Below are positions 9,984-21,620 of a stretch of DNA of 64,000 bases, piece by piece (position 1 is the stretch's first letter; each line of letters starts with the position of its first letter). Under the pieces are notes generated by a model. It did not search any database, was not told where the DNA came from, and worked only from the letters and a program-made list of their open reading frames with translations. Both the position numbers and the translations under genes were made by a program. The DNA is from Naegleria lovaniensis. Taxonomy: Eukaryota > Heterolobosea > Eutetramitea > Acrasida > Naegleriidae. Location: NCBI RefSeq assembly GCF_003324165.1, contig NW_025407848.1:549722-613721 (forward strand), in the 5' to 3' direction.

Positions 9984-12701
9984 ATGAAACATCGTAATAA
10001 CACTAATAATTTGAATCCAACAATTACATCAGGTGGAAGTATTGGTATTTCTAGTAGTGGAAGCAGAAAAAGTTTTAAAGTAAATGTGCCCAAACCAGTT
10101 AACCTTCCAATATCATCCAGTACTGCTGTAAATACAAACATCACGTCTGGTAGCAGTTTTAATGGAACCCCTAACACTGTTTCAACAGGATCTGCTGCTT
10201 CTAGTGGAATGAGTAATGCATTGTCCATGTCATCGAATGTTTCAAACACATCCAATACAACTAGTAATGCTTGGGCCAGTAAACCTTTCCCATTACTCCA
10301 ATCGAACACATCAGAATCATCACAACAATACACCGATCCAAGTATTCCTCATCAAATCGAAACCAAGGTTGTCAACACACCTCTTTCACTCCCGGTACGA
10401 TCCACTAGAACACCAGTAATATCCTCTCCTGCCCGTAATGATGACAATGATGATGATGATGATGAAATTATTACAAGTAATCATAAAGGCTCTTCAACAA
10501 CTACCACCTCTGCCACTACCCCCTCTGATTCTGAACACCGTTCAGATAAGAAATCAACACCACAAATGTTGCCTGGTGATAGCAACTGGAGTGAGATTTC
10601 TGATGACGATGAAATTTATGACAAGGAGTTGGAAGAACTCATTGAAAAGGAAAACAAATCATCAACTCCTCCTGTGAAATCGAAAAAACAAAAGTATCTG
10701 GAAAAGAAAAAACTATTACGTGAACAGGAGAGATTGAATGCCGAGAAACAAACTACATCAGTTACTTCCACTCCAAAATCAGATTCGGAATCGTCAATTA
10801 AGGCCACCATTACTAGTCCATCAGTCCATAACGTTTCTCCACCACCCTCTCCTCCATCATTTTCAACAGAGCCACAACATCAAAAGTTCTTTTCTCAATC
10901 ACCTCCTCAGCAAAACAATCCACCTCCTTCTTCGATTCCATTATCACAATCATTTCCTCCAATGGCATCTACTGCTGTAACACCAAGCGAAACAACGCCA
11001 GTAGAAGCCAACACTCACAAACCAAATACCGTTCCTTCCTTTTTCTCAACAACTCGACCTTCGAACACAACACAACCATCACGAAACTCGCATCCAACAG
11101 GTGGAAGTACTTCTCATACTGTATCTCATCAACCACAAGCGTCACCTCGCAAGGACATTCCAAAAGAAGAAATTATTAAGAGTATTTTGGAACAAGAAGT
11201 AATTATGAACGAGGCAGCTGAAAGGAGAAGAAAAGAGAAAATGGAAGAAGAAGAAAGACTGGAGCGAGAGAGAAAAGAAAAAGCTCAAGCTAAACTGCTT
11301 GAGCTTGAAAGAAAACTACAGGCCAAGAAAGTGCTTCAACAACCTGCCGAGACTGAATCACAAAACCCAACTGTAACATCTAATGCAAATGAAACACAGC
11401 CTCAACCATTATCACCTCAACCACATCATCAACAATATGGAGAGGTGAAAATACTTAAATCCAATAGAGCAAATCAACAGCATGGAAGAGGGGGTTCCTC
11501 GCTTCGTCAACAAAGAAACACCACTGACACCTCTAGCTCAACAAATCAAAACTCTTCTGGAACCCAAGAGAAACAACCTCCAACAAATCCTACGGAACTT
11601 GATAACAATTGGAGAGATTCAACAATTAAGGTTCCTAATGCATTTGTTGAATCTTTCCAAAAATCAAAAAAATCAGAAATTGAGCATACTGTTCCACCTC
11701 GTGACAAGCACCATGAAGGAGAGGTCACACGTCATCCTAATGTTGGAAGAGGCTCGTACGGTAACAGGGAGGCAAACAGAGGAGGAAATACAAGAGGAAG
11801 AGGAAATTATCATAATGTAAATGGACAACAACCTCGAAATAACAGAAATAAGCAGAATGTTGTCAACGTAACCTCACAGAATGAAACACAGAATGAAAAT
11901 GTAGAAAAATCAAATCAGTTTGCTACACTTGACCTCAGCAATGTTCTCAAAAATAATATCAATCCTAATGAGGCAAAGATTTCCTTTGGATTATTTGCTG
12001 ATGACTCTAAACCCGCTACAACACTAAGCCATGGCAATGCTATTCAACAACAATCAGCACCATTATCACATCAAAACGAAAATCATCAGGGTGACTTAAC
12101 ACCTTCACAAGTGAATGTTGAAAATACTTTGCAGGACAATAGCAATGGAAAACCATTTAAACAAAGAAGGGAAAGACCTTATTCACAATCAGGCGGACAC
12201 AAACCCTCTCATAGCCACCACCATCACAGTCACAGCGGATACAGCAATAGACGAAATAGTGAGGATACATCTTCTATCTCCTTCAAGAAAGTGCAAGATT
12301 CGAACACACTGACCGACAACCAAAATAATAAGGATACTCAACAATCTCACTCCAATGGAGAGGCTCACCATCTGCCCTCTACTGCAATTTCCAACATGGC
12401 TCAAGAAAGTACTAGTCAACCCTCACCAAACGTGAATCACAGCGATTCAAGACCTTCATCCTCAAGAAATCCAAGAGACTACTCCAAGAGAGGTCAAAAC
12501 ACTCATCATTCCAACAATCCACACCACCATCCAACCTCAAGAAATTACAACAATCAGACTAACAATGGTCAGCACAACTATGAAAAACCACACAGTAACA
12601 GGCCTAGGGACTCAAACTCTCGAGGTAGTTTCCATGGAAATACACGAAATAGAATTTGTTTTGTCAAAGTTGACAGTTCGAGCACTTCTAGCAACCAATA
12701 A
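9984..12701 (+). CDS. large low-complexity protein with RGG box
   Basis: A 905-residue intronless frame that is almost wholly disordered: Ser/Thr/Asn/Gln/Pro/His-rich with an Asp run near residue 153. One charged coiled coil lies in the middle (ERRRKEKMEEEERLERER, about residues 412-429). An Arg/Gly-rich patch around residues 585-620 (GNRGGNTRGRGN-like) and a His-rich patch near 745 follow. The RGG box suggests RNA binding, perhaps in granules or translation control, but no folded domain is visible. The conserved-looking islands are NWSEISDDDEIYDKELEELI and FATLDLSNVLKNNINPNEAK. ATG at 9984 is the first in frame. No family recognised. Confidence 0.75.
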   Translation: MKHRNNTNNLNPTITSGGSIGISSSGSRKSFKVNVPKPVNLPISSSTAVNTNITSGSSFNGTPNTVSTGSAASSGMSNALSMSSNVSNTSNTTSNAWASKPFPLLQSNTSESSQQYTDPSIPHQIETKVVNTPLSLPVRSTRTPVISSPARNDDNDDDDDEIITSNHKGSSTTTTSATTPSDSEHRSDKKSTPQMLPGDSNWSEISDDDEIYDKELEELIEKENKSSTPPVKSKKQKYLEKKKLLREQERLNAEKQTTSVTSTPKSDSESSIKATITSPSVHNVSPPPSPPSFSTEPQHQKFFSQSPPQQNNPPPSSIPLSQSFPPMASTAVTPSETTPVEANTHKPNTVPSFFSTTRPSNTTQPSRNSHPTGGSTSHTVSHQPQASPRKDIPKEEIIKSILEQEVIMNEAAERRRKEKMEEEERLERERKEKAQAKLLELERKLQAKKVLQQPAETESQNPTVTSNANETQPQPLSPQPHHQQYGEVKILKSNRANQQHGRGGSSLRQQRNTTDTSSSTNQNSSGTQEKQPPTNPTELDNNWRDSTIKVPNAFVESFQKSKKSEIEHTVPPRDKHHEGEVTRHPNVGRGSYGNREANRGGNTRGRGNYHNVNGQQPRNNRNKQNVVNVTSQNETQNENVEKSNQFATLDLSNVLKNNINPNEAKISFGLFADDSKPATTLSHGNAIQQQSAPLSHQNENHQGDLTPSQVNVENTLQDNSNGKPFKQRRERPYSQSGGHKPSHSHHHHSHSGYSNRRNSEDTSSISFKKVQDSNTLTDNQNNKDTQQSHSNGEAHHLPSTAISNMAQESTSQPSPNVNHSDSRPSSSRNPRDYSKRGQNTHHSNNPHHHPTSRNYNNQTNNGQHNYEKPHSNRPRDSNSRGSFHGNTRNRICFVKVDSSSTSSNQ

Positions 12702-12759
12702 AATTGTTACCGCCATAAAAAATATTTTCGTTACAATTTAAAAAAATAGGTTTAGGAGG

Positions 12760-14057
12760 ATGGAGAAGATGAATGTAGTGTCATCTCGCCCTTTGATCGT
12801 AGATCAAATCAAGCATTTACTATCTCAACATTACAAAGAACTACAAGTTTTCGGATCATCATGCAAAGCGTACAGAAGATTTCTTTCTAGATTTAAGGGA
12901 TGCCCTTTTCAACTCTACACTCATCACATTGATTTGAGATGGAATGAAACAATGAAAACATGGAAACACAAGTTGAAGGAGCATGAATCCTATGGGTTTG
13001 TTTTGAATGAATCCCTCTCCTTTCTAAGGTCTATTCCAGATCATCCCTTCCTTGGGCATTTACTTGACCTCAAAAAGTTCATTTCATCCATGCAAGAAAA
13101 GTTTAGACTTGCTTTAGATTGTGCATTTCGGAAATATCGTATACTTCATGAATGGATTGCCAATTTCCAAAGCAACGTTAAAACGCTGACAAAAAGTAAG
13201 TATATTAATTTTAGACTATCGCAGGGAAAGATCACAACGTGTTAGTACCAAGAGAGCATTGGCCGGCATGGTTTTTTTGTTCAGAACACGACGATAAACA
13301 CCACAGCAGAGTTGATTTCAAACAACACGAGTGTTGCAACGTTGTCCCATATTCGATTGGCCAGAGAACAAGAATTCGAAAAGAGTGTTTTGATCAGATC
13401 AAAGCTTCTGAATACCTTATTCAACTCAAGAACCAAATTGACGAAGATATTAGAAGATTTGTAGCTCGATTTGGAGGGAATAATACGATTGGTGAGCATC
13501 CTCCATTACCACTCAAAATGAATTTCAAAGAATGCAAGCTTGAAGACGACTCTCATTTGAACAGGATTGATAACTCGTACGATAGGAAGGAACACAGGAA
13601 GAGTTGTGTGAGAGTACAACCAGAACGAACAAGCATCTCAGACAAAAGAGTTCACATCAAACAACAAGCCCTCGAATCCAAACGTTCTTCAAATTTTACC
13701 ACTGAGCACAACCATGAGTGCCCACCAGCTCATGTGAGGCGATGCGAATTTCATGAAATGCCAGACCGACAGCTTGAAAAAGACTTGCATGACACCATGC
13801 CTTATGTGTTATTCAGCATTCCAGCATCCAGTGTTAATACGGACGATCGATTCAGATCCCACAATGCAAACATGACTAAAAGGAAGAGGCTTGAAAAGCT
13901 TGGCAAGTTTGACTTCAGTGACGTTATTTCCATGCAGCAGTATAAGAACCTGGTTCAAGACGTACAAGATGGAGATGATGTTTTGAATGGAACTAAAATA
14001 CCAGCAAGAAAAAAGATTCCATCACAACATGCAGGTCAGAGATCATCTAAATCTTAA
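12760..14057 (+). CDS. unrecognised protein, two exons
   Basis: Exons 12760-13195 and 13225-14057 join across a 29-nt intron (GTAAGT to GCAG) to give 422 residues. The N-terminal 150 residues are helical and rich in Phe/His/Lys. The segment after the junction contains several Cys/His pairs (FFCSEHDDKHH, QHECCN) that could bind metal, then a helix and a Ser/Arg/Lys-rich tail. No signal peptide, membrane helix or family match was seen. The intron is very short but the frame closes exactly and the alternative frames stop at once. A gene-specific transcript would settle the junction. Confidence 0.65.
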
Positions 14058-14122
14058 TGGTTTTTGCTCAGAATAAATCAAACAATTAGACCTATCGAAA
14101 CTAGTTACAAATTTTACATCAT

Positions 14123-15299
14123 TTAATGTTTGTTAAATAGAGAATCTTTGACAGCTTGCGAAATAATACCTTGCAAAACTTCGGTGCTCAATTTGATCGA
14201 GTCTTTTGTCAATTTGTCTAATTGTGTTTCCTCTTTTTTCTTTGACTCCTTTCCTTCCATCATAAAACCAGACATTTTGCCACCACGTCCAATTTCATGT
14301 TCTGCCTTGTCCATCTTTCTTGCAATATCATTAATAGAATCATTAGTGTAATTTCTATTCTTAATAGCTGCTGATGAAGACAAAATGTTGATCCAATACT
14401 TGTTCCAAAGCACGTTCAATAACTTTGTATCTGTTGATGACTTGAAAAATTCAATCTCTAATTGATAATACTTGTCATGATAGACACCATAATCTTCAAT
14501 CTTGTCCATAGGAATGGATTGATATTCAGAGCTAGATGATGCACCTGGTGAATAGCCTTCAGGATACGTTCTGAAAGCACCAATTTCTACTCTTCCAGCA
14601 GATACAGTTCTAACAGGGTCAACGACAATGGCTACGAATGGATCTTGATATTGTTGATTGGTTAATTGAGTGTTGACATCGATACCGACAACCAACAACC
14701 ATATCCAGGGTGAGAGTGATACCATCCAACAACGTTTTCTGATCTTCCGACAAGTTGGCTCAAATCCATATATCTACCCATATATTCGATAGCTTCATTA
14801 CCAGCATTAACACGAGTTTCAGTACCTTCAACAGGAAGAGCAAAGGCATCCATGACAATGAAGCAATCACCTTCAATTTTACCTTGCATCAAGCCCATGA
14901 CTTCAAGAGGTTGACCCTTGGTAGTGTGCATGGCCATCTTCAACAAGGCTAGAGCAGAGATTTTAACTTTCTTGAAGTATTTTGGACTGAACAATTTCAT
15001 AGGTCATCATCATCAATTATCAGATCGGGTTAAAAAGTGTAGCGATCATATTTTGAGCAATTACAAAAGCACATGAAATTTCAGCAACGATCATGATTGA
15101 ATAAATATTGAGATGAACAACAAGTCAATCACTCACGATACAGTCGTATCAAATAAGACACTTACTCTCTTTCCCAAGGTCTTTCTTGACGGATCTTTTG
15201 TTCCTTCTCTTCATCGTATTTATACAATTGTTCATCGGTCAATTCCTTGATTTTATTCTCAGCTTCCCATTGTTTTTGGGCGTCCTTTCCAGATAACAT
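14123..15299 (-). CDS. CSN5: COP9 signalosome subunit 5 (JAMM deneddylase), frame-broken
   Basis: CSN5 removes NEDD8 from cullins. Exon 1 (15299-15166) encodes the N-terminus ending PWER, and exon 2 (14986-14123) resumes at [18 protein letters not shown]. An apparent ATG at 15000 is inside the intron. The MPN domain contains [26 protein letters not shown] and the JAMM core [14 protein letters not shown], then GIDVNTQ. The core is split: one base is missing at about 14686-14687 in a GG run, so the catalytic aspartate falls in another frame. Adding it gives exactly 332 residues, close to 334 in animals, which points to an assembly error in an intact gene. It is divergent from Bud32 (about 120 nt). 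Confidence 0.9.
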
Positions 15300-15419
15300 T
15301 TTCTTTGATGATGATCAAGAAGAATTGAAGAATTTTTTTGCTTTTGAACTTGGCTTTCGAGTCTATTTTAAAATCATTTACAAAAATTAGACGACCAGTG
15401 CACACCAGTGATTTTGAAG

Positions 15420-16326
15420 ATGAATGAGCCACTATCATCCTCTTCGACCAATGTAGTGCAGAGGGAAAAGTATTATTGGGACAGGGTGCTGAAGGGGTAT
15501 GTGGATTGAGTTCGCTCAACTCTGGTGATTGTAATTGTACCATTTTCCTGTTGACATCTCCGACATTGTTAATTAATTCATTTATTAATGAAAATACACA
15601 AATAATTTTCAATATTACTGATGAATGAACCAGAGGGTTTTCCTATTAAATGATTATTTTGGAAAACGAGCAATTTTAAAAGAGAGGTTTAGCAAAAAGT
15701 ATCGACATCCGACACTAGACGTAAAATTAACAAAACAAAGGCTCATCAAGGAGGCAAAGAATGTTGCAAAATGTAGACAGATCGGAATTCAAGTTCCTAC
15801 AATTTATAATGTAGATAAAACGAATAATCAAATATACATGGAGTTCATTGAAGGATGCTCAATCAAGGAATATTTAAGAAAATTTGAAGTTCAAGCCAAT
15901 AGCTCAGAAGAACATATTTGGGACCAATCATGTTTAGAAATATTTCATTCGGTAGGAAAGATTGTTGGAACATTACACAAAAACAAACTTGTTCATGGAG
16001 ATTTGACGACTTCTAACATGATGCTAAGAAATGGAAATATTGACAATATCGTGATGATTGACTTTGGATTGAGCTTTACAACAACACTAGATGAAGATAA
16101 GGCTGTGGATTTATATGTTTTAGAAAGAGCTTTGCTTTCTACACATCCGAACTCTGAACGATTGGTATGTGCTTTTTCATAACACATGGATATCAATATA
16201 TTTGTGATTTAGTTTGATCAATTAACTGAAGGTTATAAAATAGCTGACCTCAATCAATCGAAATCGGTTCTCAAAAAGTTGGATCAAGTTCGACAGAGAG
16301 GAAGAAAGAAATCAATGATTGGATGA
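15420..16326 (+). CDS. BUD32: Bud32/PRPK (TP53RK) kinase of the KEOPS complex
   Basis: Exons 15420-15496, 15634-16164 and 16213-16326 encode about 240 residues. Visible motifs are the short P-loop GQGAEG, spliced to RVFLLNDYFGKRAILKERF with the ATP lysine, YRHPTLD, MEFIEG, the catalytic loop LVHGDLTTSNM, IDFGLSF, the LSTHPNSE helix and the basic C-terminus VRQRGRKKSMIG. These define Bud32, the atypical kinase that supports t6A tRNA modification by KEOPS. Start codon and P-loop are in different frames with one base missing near 15461-15465 (GGG run), so the first about 20 residues are tentative. CFAP58 begins 70 nt downstream. Confidence 0.88.
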
Positions 16327-16396
16327 GGTCCTGAAACATCCGATTTGTCAATTACATTCTGCGCGCTCAAAATTCAAAGACGACTACAGAATAAAA

Positions 16397-19092
16397 ATGC
16401 CTCCCACGAACAATGTTGTTCCGACAACAAATGCAAACGACAAAGGAGGTGGTACAACATCATCGTCCTCTGAGGCAGCGAATGCCCAAGCCTTGATCAA
16501 TCCTACATCACAAGCATTTGAGGCGCATTATGTTTTGCAACAATTAAAAAAGCGACCAGAGATGGAAGCTTTTTATCGGAAGTATGAAAGTACTCTCAAC
16601 GCTCTGATCTCTTCATACACCAACGTTGAACGCCTTTCAAAAAAATGTGAGCAGCTCAACCAAGACATTCTAATCATGGCAACCAAGGTAAAAACTGCAC
16701 AAAAATTGGTTGCCGAAGATCAACAGCAAATGTCACTCATCAAAAAAGAAATTGAAAAACAATGGAGTATTTATGATACTGCAAAACAAAAAGATAAAGA
16801 GGCACAGGCCAAGCTGGACGAACTTCAAGAAAAGTGCAATTTATTGCAAAAAGAAATTCAGCTCGGAGTTGTGAACGATGACAGAAAGAAATTGATCGAA
16901 CAACTTGAAGAGACAGAACAAAAATTAAAAAAAGAATACGACTTGGAGCAGAATATGAAAATAGGGCTTATAAATACTGTGACACGACTCCAAACACAAT
17001 ATGATGACTTGATAAAACAAAGAGAGCAACTTTTAAGCAATATTCAAAGCATGTCCATACAAATTACTGACATTGAAAAACTCACAAAGGAAGAGCAAAC
17101 AGAGAGAGACAAGGCAAAATTCGAATTGGACGAGGCGAAAGCTTTGTTGAAAAGCAAACTCAAAGATATCGAGGAAAAAAAGATGAAGCTCGAGCACGGA
17201 GAGATTGAGCTACAAAAATACGAACAAAAGCAGCAGAGCAAAGTCAAAAAACGATCAAATCTCAAAAGCATGTAGAAGAGCTGAAATTGAAGTTGGAAAA
17301 GTTGGAACGAGAGTTTAAAGAAGTCGCCAAACAAACTTCAAAGCTCAGCGCTGATAATGAAAAACTTCGCTCTCTTATCCACACAAAGGAAGAATCCATT
17401 GTTGCTACCAAGGACGAGCAACAGGAAATTGTCAAGAATGTTGCTCAAAAAATGAAAGAAAAGAAAAAACGAGAGGAGAAGAAAATGGCTATGGAATCTA
17501 CAAAACGACAAATGGAACTAGAGGTCCGAAATTTAAAAGATAGCATTGTAGAAATGAAACGAATGTTGGAGTTTGAGAAGTCCAAAATCGAAGATCTTAG
17601 TCATCAGAAGAGCTTGTTGGATAAAAGCATTTTGAAAGCTGACAAAAACCTGGAAGAAGAAGAAAATACTCTAAAGGTTGTAGAGAGTAAGAGGAGAAAT
17701 GTTCACTTGAAATTTAAGGCCTATGTAGAAATGGTAGAAAAAAAAAGACAGGATATTTATCGACTTAAAAAAGAAATTGACAAGTACGAAAAAGCGTATC
17801 TTGATGCCAAACAAAAATATGATCAGTCACAAGAAGAAATCAAGATCAAAAAATTGGAGTCTGACGAACTGAAAAAGAAAATTCGCGAAAGCAGGGAGAA
17901 GCATCGTCAACAAACCGTAAGTATGAAATAGGAATCTTGATTTTCAGATACAATATCGATCAATGGAATAGGCTTTGTACGACGCCGTTAAAGCTGAAAG
18001 AAACAGCTATAGCAAGAAACTCATTGATGCTGATTCTGAAATTCAATCAGAAAAGCAAAAGTTTAAAATAATGACACAACAAATCGATAAAATCAGGAAG
18101 ATATACAAAATAAGGAAGCAGAATTTTTACATCAAAAGGCTGAATATAGTAAATTATGTTCTAAGAGGGAACTTTTAACAGATCAGCTCAAGAACTTAGA
18201 AAAGAGTATTGAGGAACAATCCGAGGTCAACAAACAATACGAGAAGGAAATTAACAAATTGAATGAGATCATCAAGGAGGCGGAACAGGAAAGAAATCGA
18301 CAAGAAAAAGAACTTGAAGTTGTCGTAAACGATCGAGATATACTTGGCTCTCAATTAATTAAGAGAAATAATGAACTGGCAAGTCTTTACGAAAGAATCA
18401 AGAGTCAGCAAAGCTTAATAAGCAAAGGAGCAGTTCAATATCAGCAAAGAATTAATGACATTGCAGCGTTGAAAGAGAAGATCATTCAAGTGAATCAAGA
18501 ATACAAAAGATTGGAAGATCGACTTCAAGATTATGATGAAAAAGAAAATGAAGTGCATTCCTTACGTCGACAATTTCTGCAAGAGCAATCAAGAGTTAAG
18601 GCGTTAGAAGAAGAGCTCCAAACTCCAATGAATGTACATCGATGGAGAAGAATTCAAGGAAGTGATCCTAATTCGTATGACATGATCATGAAAATTCAAA
18701 AACTGCAAAAACAACTCATTGCAAAAACAGAGGAAGTCATGGAAAAAGATTTACTCATTCAAGAGAAGGAGAAACTTTATGCAGAACTAAAATCTATCCT
18801 TACAAGACAACCTGGGCCTGAAGTTGTGGAACAATATAATGTCTATCAGCAAACACTCAAAGAGAAAACGAAAAAGTACGAAGAAATGGTCAAAGAGTTG
18901 GAAATTTACATGATCAAAGCTCGAGATTTAGAATTTGAAAACAAAAAGTACCAAGATGAATTTTTCAGCCTCAAACGTGAGTATTTCCAAAAGAAAGAGA
19001 AAGAAAAACGACAGTACAGAGCTTATATTGACTCTCTCAATACTGATATAGACCCATACATGGATCAACACATAGATGATCCTTCTCAATGA
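16397..19092 (+). CDS. CFAP58: cilia- and flagella-associated protein 58 (CFAP58/CCDC147)
   Basis: A long coiled-coil protein of about 880 residues (human CFAP58: 872). Exons are 16397-17916 and 17972-19092, with the acceptor at GAATAG. The diagnostic C-terminus contains TPMNVHRWRRIQGSDPNSYD, KIQKLQKQLIAKTEEVMEKD, LLIQEKEKLYAELK and LTRQPGPEVVEQYNVYQ, matching CFAP58. This protein is needed for axoneme and mid-piece structure in flagella. Two one-base deletions break the frame: in the A-run near 17250 and in GG at 18096-18097. Both are repaired by lengthening the run, and the heptads then continue without a break. The start MPPTNN sits in an A-rich context. Confidence 0.9.
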
Positions 19093-19146
19093 GTGTAAAT
19101 AAATACCAAACAATATTATTTATCAACAATCCAATTTAGAGTTTGA

Positions 19147-20732
19147 TTAGATAATTTTATCTAGAATTGGTGACATGTTTAGGCCATGCGTGCTTGCAAG
19201 CATTTCCTCTCTACGTGCAAAAAGCTTGTCAAATAAGTTACTCTTGTCCTTATTGGTGGTGTCTTCGTCTTGTTCGGTTGGAGTATCCATTACATGGGTG
19301 ATAATAACTCCTCCTTTCCAAGTAACAGCATACACTGGAACCAGTTTGTCTCTTTCGTTACTGTATAATATTTTGATTCGTTTCTTTTTCAGTATCTCTT
19401 TCAAATGCTCAGGTAAGTGTTGAACGTTTGAAATCCTCCTGTCAGACAAATGGTAACTCCACCTAGCCCACCCTTAAACGACTTGGTTAAATATTTATCA
19501 ATTGAGGTAATCTTTGAATGTGATGATGGATTTAGGACACTAAATATTTTCTTCTTAGAGGTAGGCAATAATTTAGTGTTAAAATACATATTTGTGGCAA
19601 TATAGAAAACGTCGCTAGAGATGGTCAAGGTTTTTGCTAATTTCTGAGAGTCATCCACCATAATATTATGCACATGTTGAAAAGTTTCTTGGTGAGCACT
19701 ATACTTGAGTGTTAGAAAATATTTTCTAATGTTTTCATCAAACTCTTTTAAATTACAAGAAATGTCAATTTTGTGATCTAGATTGGACATTTGAAGAATT
19801 CCAATAATCAAAGCATAAATATCGATCCCACCATATGGGAATGAAATGGTATTTGCTAATCTGCCGTTGTGATGATATGAATAAACAGATGTCTTTGTGA
19901 ATCCCATATCGATCGTGTATAATTCTGTTTGATGATGCATGATTCCACTTCCATAGAGTGACATAATACTGTCCTTTTGTACTGATAGATAGGCAATATT
20001 TGGAAACGCCACAAGTATTTGATGAAGAACAAACTTCAAATGATGTTGCTGTTGATTAATTAAAATGTCGCTGAACATTAGCAAAACAGAATGTTTTGTG
20101 TTGTCATTTGCAATCAGCTCCCGCAGACATTTGCTTATTAGAATTACCAAAATTTCCAAGGCAGTATTCTCGTTAATATTTACATTTCCATCACATAATT
20201 CTGTATTCAATATGCCATATCTTATTGGAAAATATAGAAAATAGTCATTAGGGTACTTTCTCTTCAGTTCTAAAGCGTCATTTCCCACTGGCAAATTCGT
20301 CAACAGCTTTGCTGAAGGCGAGTTATTCACATTGCCTGACAAATTACTATTGATGTAATGGTTATCAAAATCCACTGTTACACCTTCTAAGAAATTCTCC
20401 TTGTCCATCTTGTCCTGATGAATTGTCTTTCTTTCAACAAGAATTTTACCTCTCAACATCATGATTTGCTTCTCACATGAAGAGGCTAGAAATGATTTTC
20501 CATGTTGTGGTGAGCCTCCTCCATCATGACCCGAAGTGTTTGTGGATGCGGAGGGCTCTGCACTTGTTCCTTCGTGATGATTCAACATTGATTGTGGTTC
20601 AACAAGTATTTTCGGAATTGCCATACAATTGATCAAGCTTTTCGGCTCCGTGGATTCCAGATCATTCCAATCATACCTAATGGCATAGGAGGAAACTTGC
20701 AGCACAGTTACGCTTGTAGAGCCTTCATCCAT
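19147..20732 (-). CDS. ARP8: actin-related protein, ARP8-like, frame-broken
   Basis: About 528 residues of actin fold. The N-terminal region has the first strand pair (VLQVSSYAIRYDW), a divergent insertion, and YFLYFPIRYGILNTE. Next come LLMFSDILINQQQHHLKFVL, the phosphate-2-like YTIDMGFTKTSVYSYHHNG, PYGGIDI, and the late VTICLTGG with the C-terminal helix. The order and the PDIYNK-like segment fit ARP8 of the INO80 chromatin remodeller better than actin; other nuclear ARPs remain possible. The frame shifts at 19435-19436 (GG run) just after LTGG, where one added G would continue into ISNVQHLPEHLKE. ATG at 20732 is first in frame. Confidence 0.65.
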
Positions 20733-20835
20733 TTTTATTGTTGTTTTTCGGAATAAATAATAATATGAAGATGTTTATTAAAATCCACTGTTATTGATAC
20801 TGTACTACTAGAATGATTATAGACTTGTATGGAAA

Positions 20836-21210
20836 TTACTTTTGGTACTTTTCGGCAAGAGCTCTCACATTTTCTTCCCAAGTTTGGTATTCAGCTTGGT
20901 ATTTCTTCATTGCGTCAAGCTGTTTGGCTTTCTATTATTCATGTTTTATGTTAATTACAACATTCATGTAAACCATTTTTCATCATCATGATTATTTTGT
21001 TATCATCATTCAAAAATTCATCACCACTCCGATTTGTTATCGTCATTTCGTCGTGGCATCATTGAAATTCTTTGTTATTCGATCCATCATAAAATTCTAA
21101 ACACATACGTTTTCATCTCTCCAATCAATGAATGCTCTTCCCAAATCTTCCATCATTAGCACAGAAGGGAGAAGGACTAACGAAATGGCAAATCCTGTAA
21201 AGAACCTCAT
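20836..21210 (-). CDS. small single-pass membrane protein (65 aa), two exons
   Basis: Exon 1 (21210-21109) encodes a Met-Arg start, one hydrophobic helix (FFTGFAISLVLLPSVLMM) and an acidic stretch ending WRDEN. Exon 2 (20931-20836) encodes a Lys/Tyr/Glu-rich amphipathic tail ending AEKYQK. The 177-nt intron has GTATGT and AATAG ends and the phase is 0. The size and design (short N-terminal helix, charged coiled tail) resemble small accessory subunits of mitochondrial respiratory complexes, but no family was identified. It is too short for ordinary ORF calling, which is why it is easy to miss. It lies 103 nt upstream of the ARP8-like start on the same strand. Confidence 0.55.
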
Positions 21211-21620
21211 TTTTCTTTTTTATGCTGAAGAATATTAAGAGTTCGCACACGCAGTGGTTGAGAGTAAGGAGTCCCTAGTTGAAATATGTTGTCAACGATA
21301 TTTAAACTAGTATTGTGGTTGTTATCACTCCAACTTGAGTGCTTCAAAAAATTTAAATGGTATTTTTGTAACATTTCTAACCGAACATGACATTTCGAAT
21401 TGTCAATTTCTACGCACAATGTAAATATCACAGTGGAGTGATCTACAACAATATGTCCAAACAGAAACAAATACAACAACTAGCAGTAGTTTCCAAAAAA
21501 GATGATTCTCTCTGTAGCTGAACCAGTCATTTCAGCACTCGACTGTTTGCATGATAATGTTAATGCTCGGTGTCAGCAGCTTCTTTAGATGTCGTTCATA
21601 AGAGCTGCTGTAGAGACTTT
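21211..21620. other. 410-nt intergenic region
   Basis: Between the small membrane-protein gene start and the receptor-kinase stop, both on the minus strand. It should hold the promoter of the former and the 3' end of the latter. A 90-codon frame on the minus strand (21479-21207) overlaps the start of the small gene and shows no domain or coding signature. I see no RNA gene or repeat. Confidence 0.5.

Noticed and set aside
9984-12701. Several 60-110 codon frames inside the disordered 905-aa gene
   Set aside because: They are shadows in other frames of a repetitive coding sequence.
14990-15000. ATG at 15000 as the CSN5 start
   Set aside because: The N-terminal exon at 15299-15166 splices to 14986 and restores the family sequence WERDPKYFKK; the ATG lies in the intron.
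17950-17975. In-frame TAG in CFAP58 taken as stop-codon reassignment
   Set aside because: Placing the acceptor at GAATAG removes it from the mRNA, and TAG, TAA and TGA all end other genes here.
21207-21479. 90-codon minus-strand frame upstream of the small membrane-protein gene
   Set aside because: It overlaps the likely 5' end of that gene, has no domain, no splice partner and no coding character.
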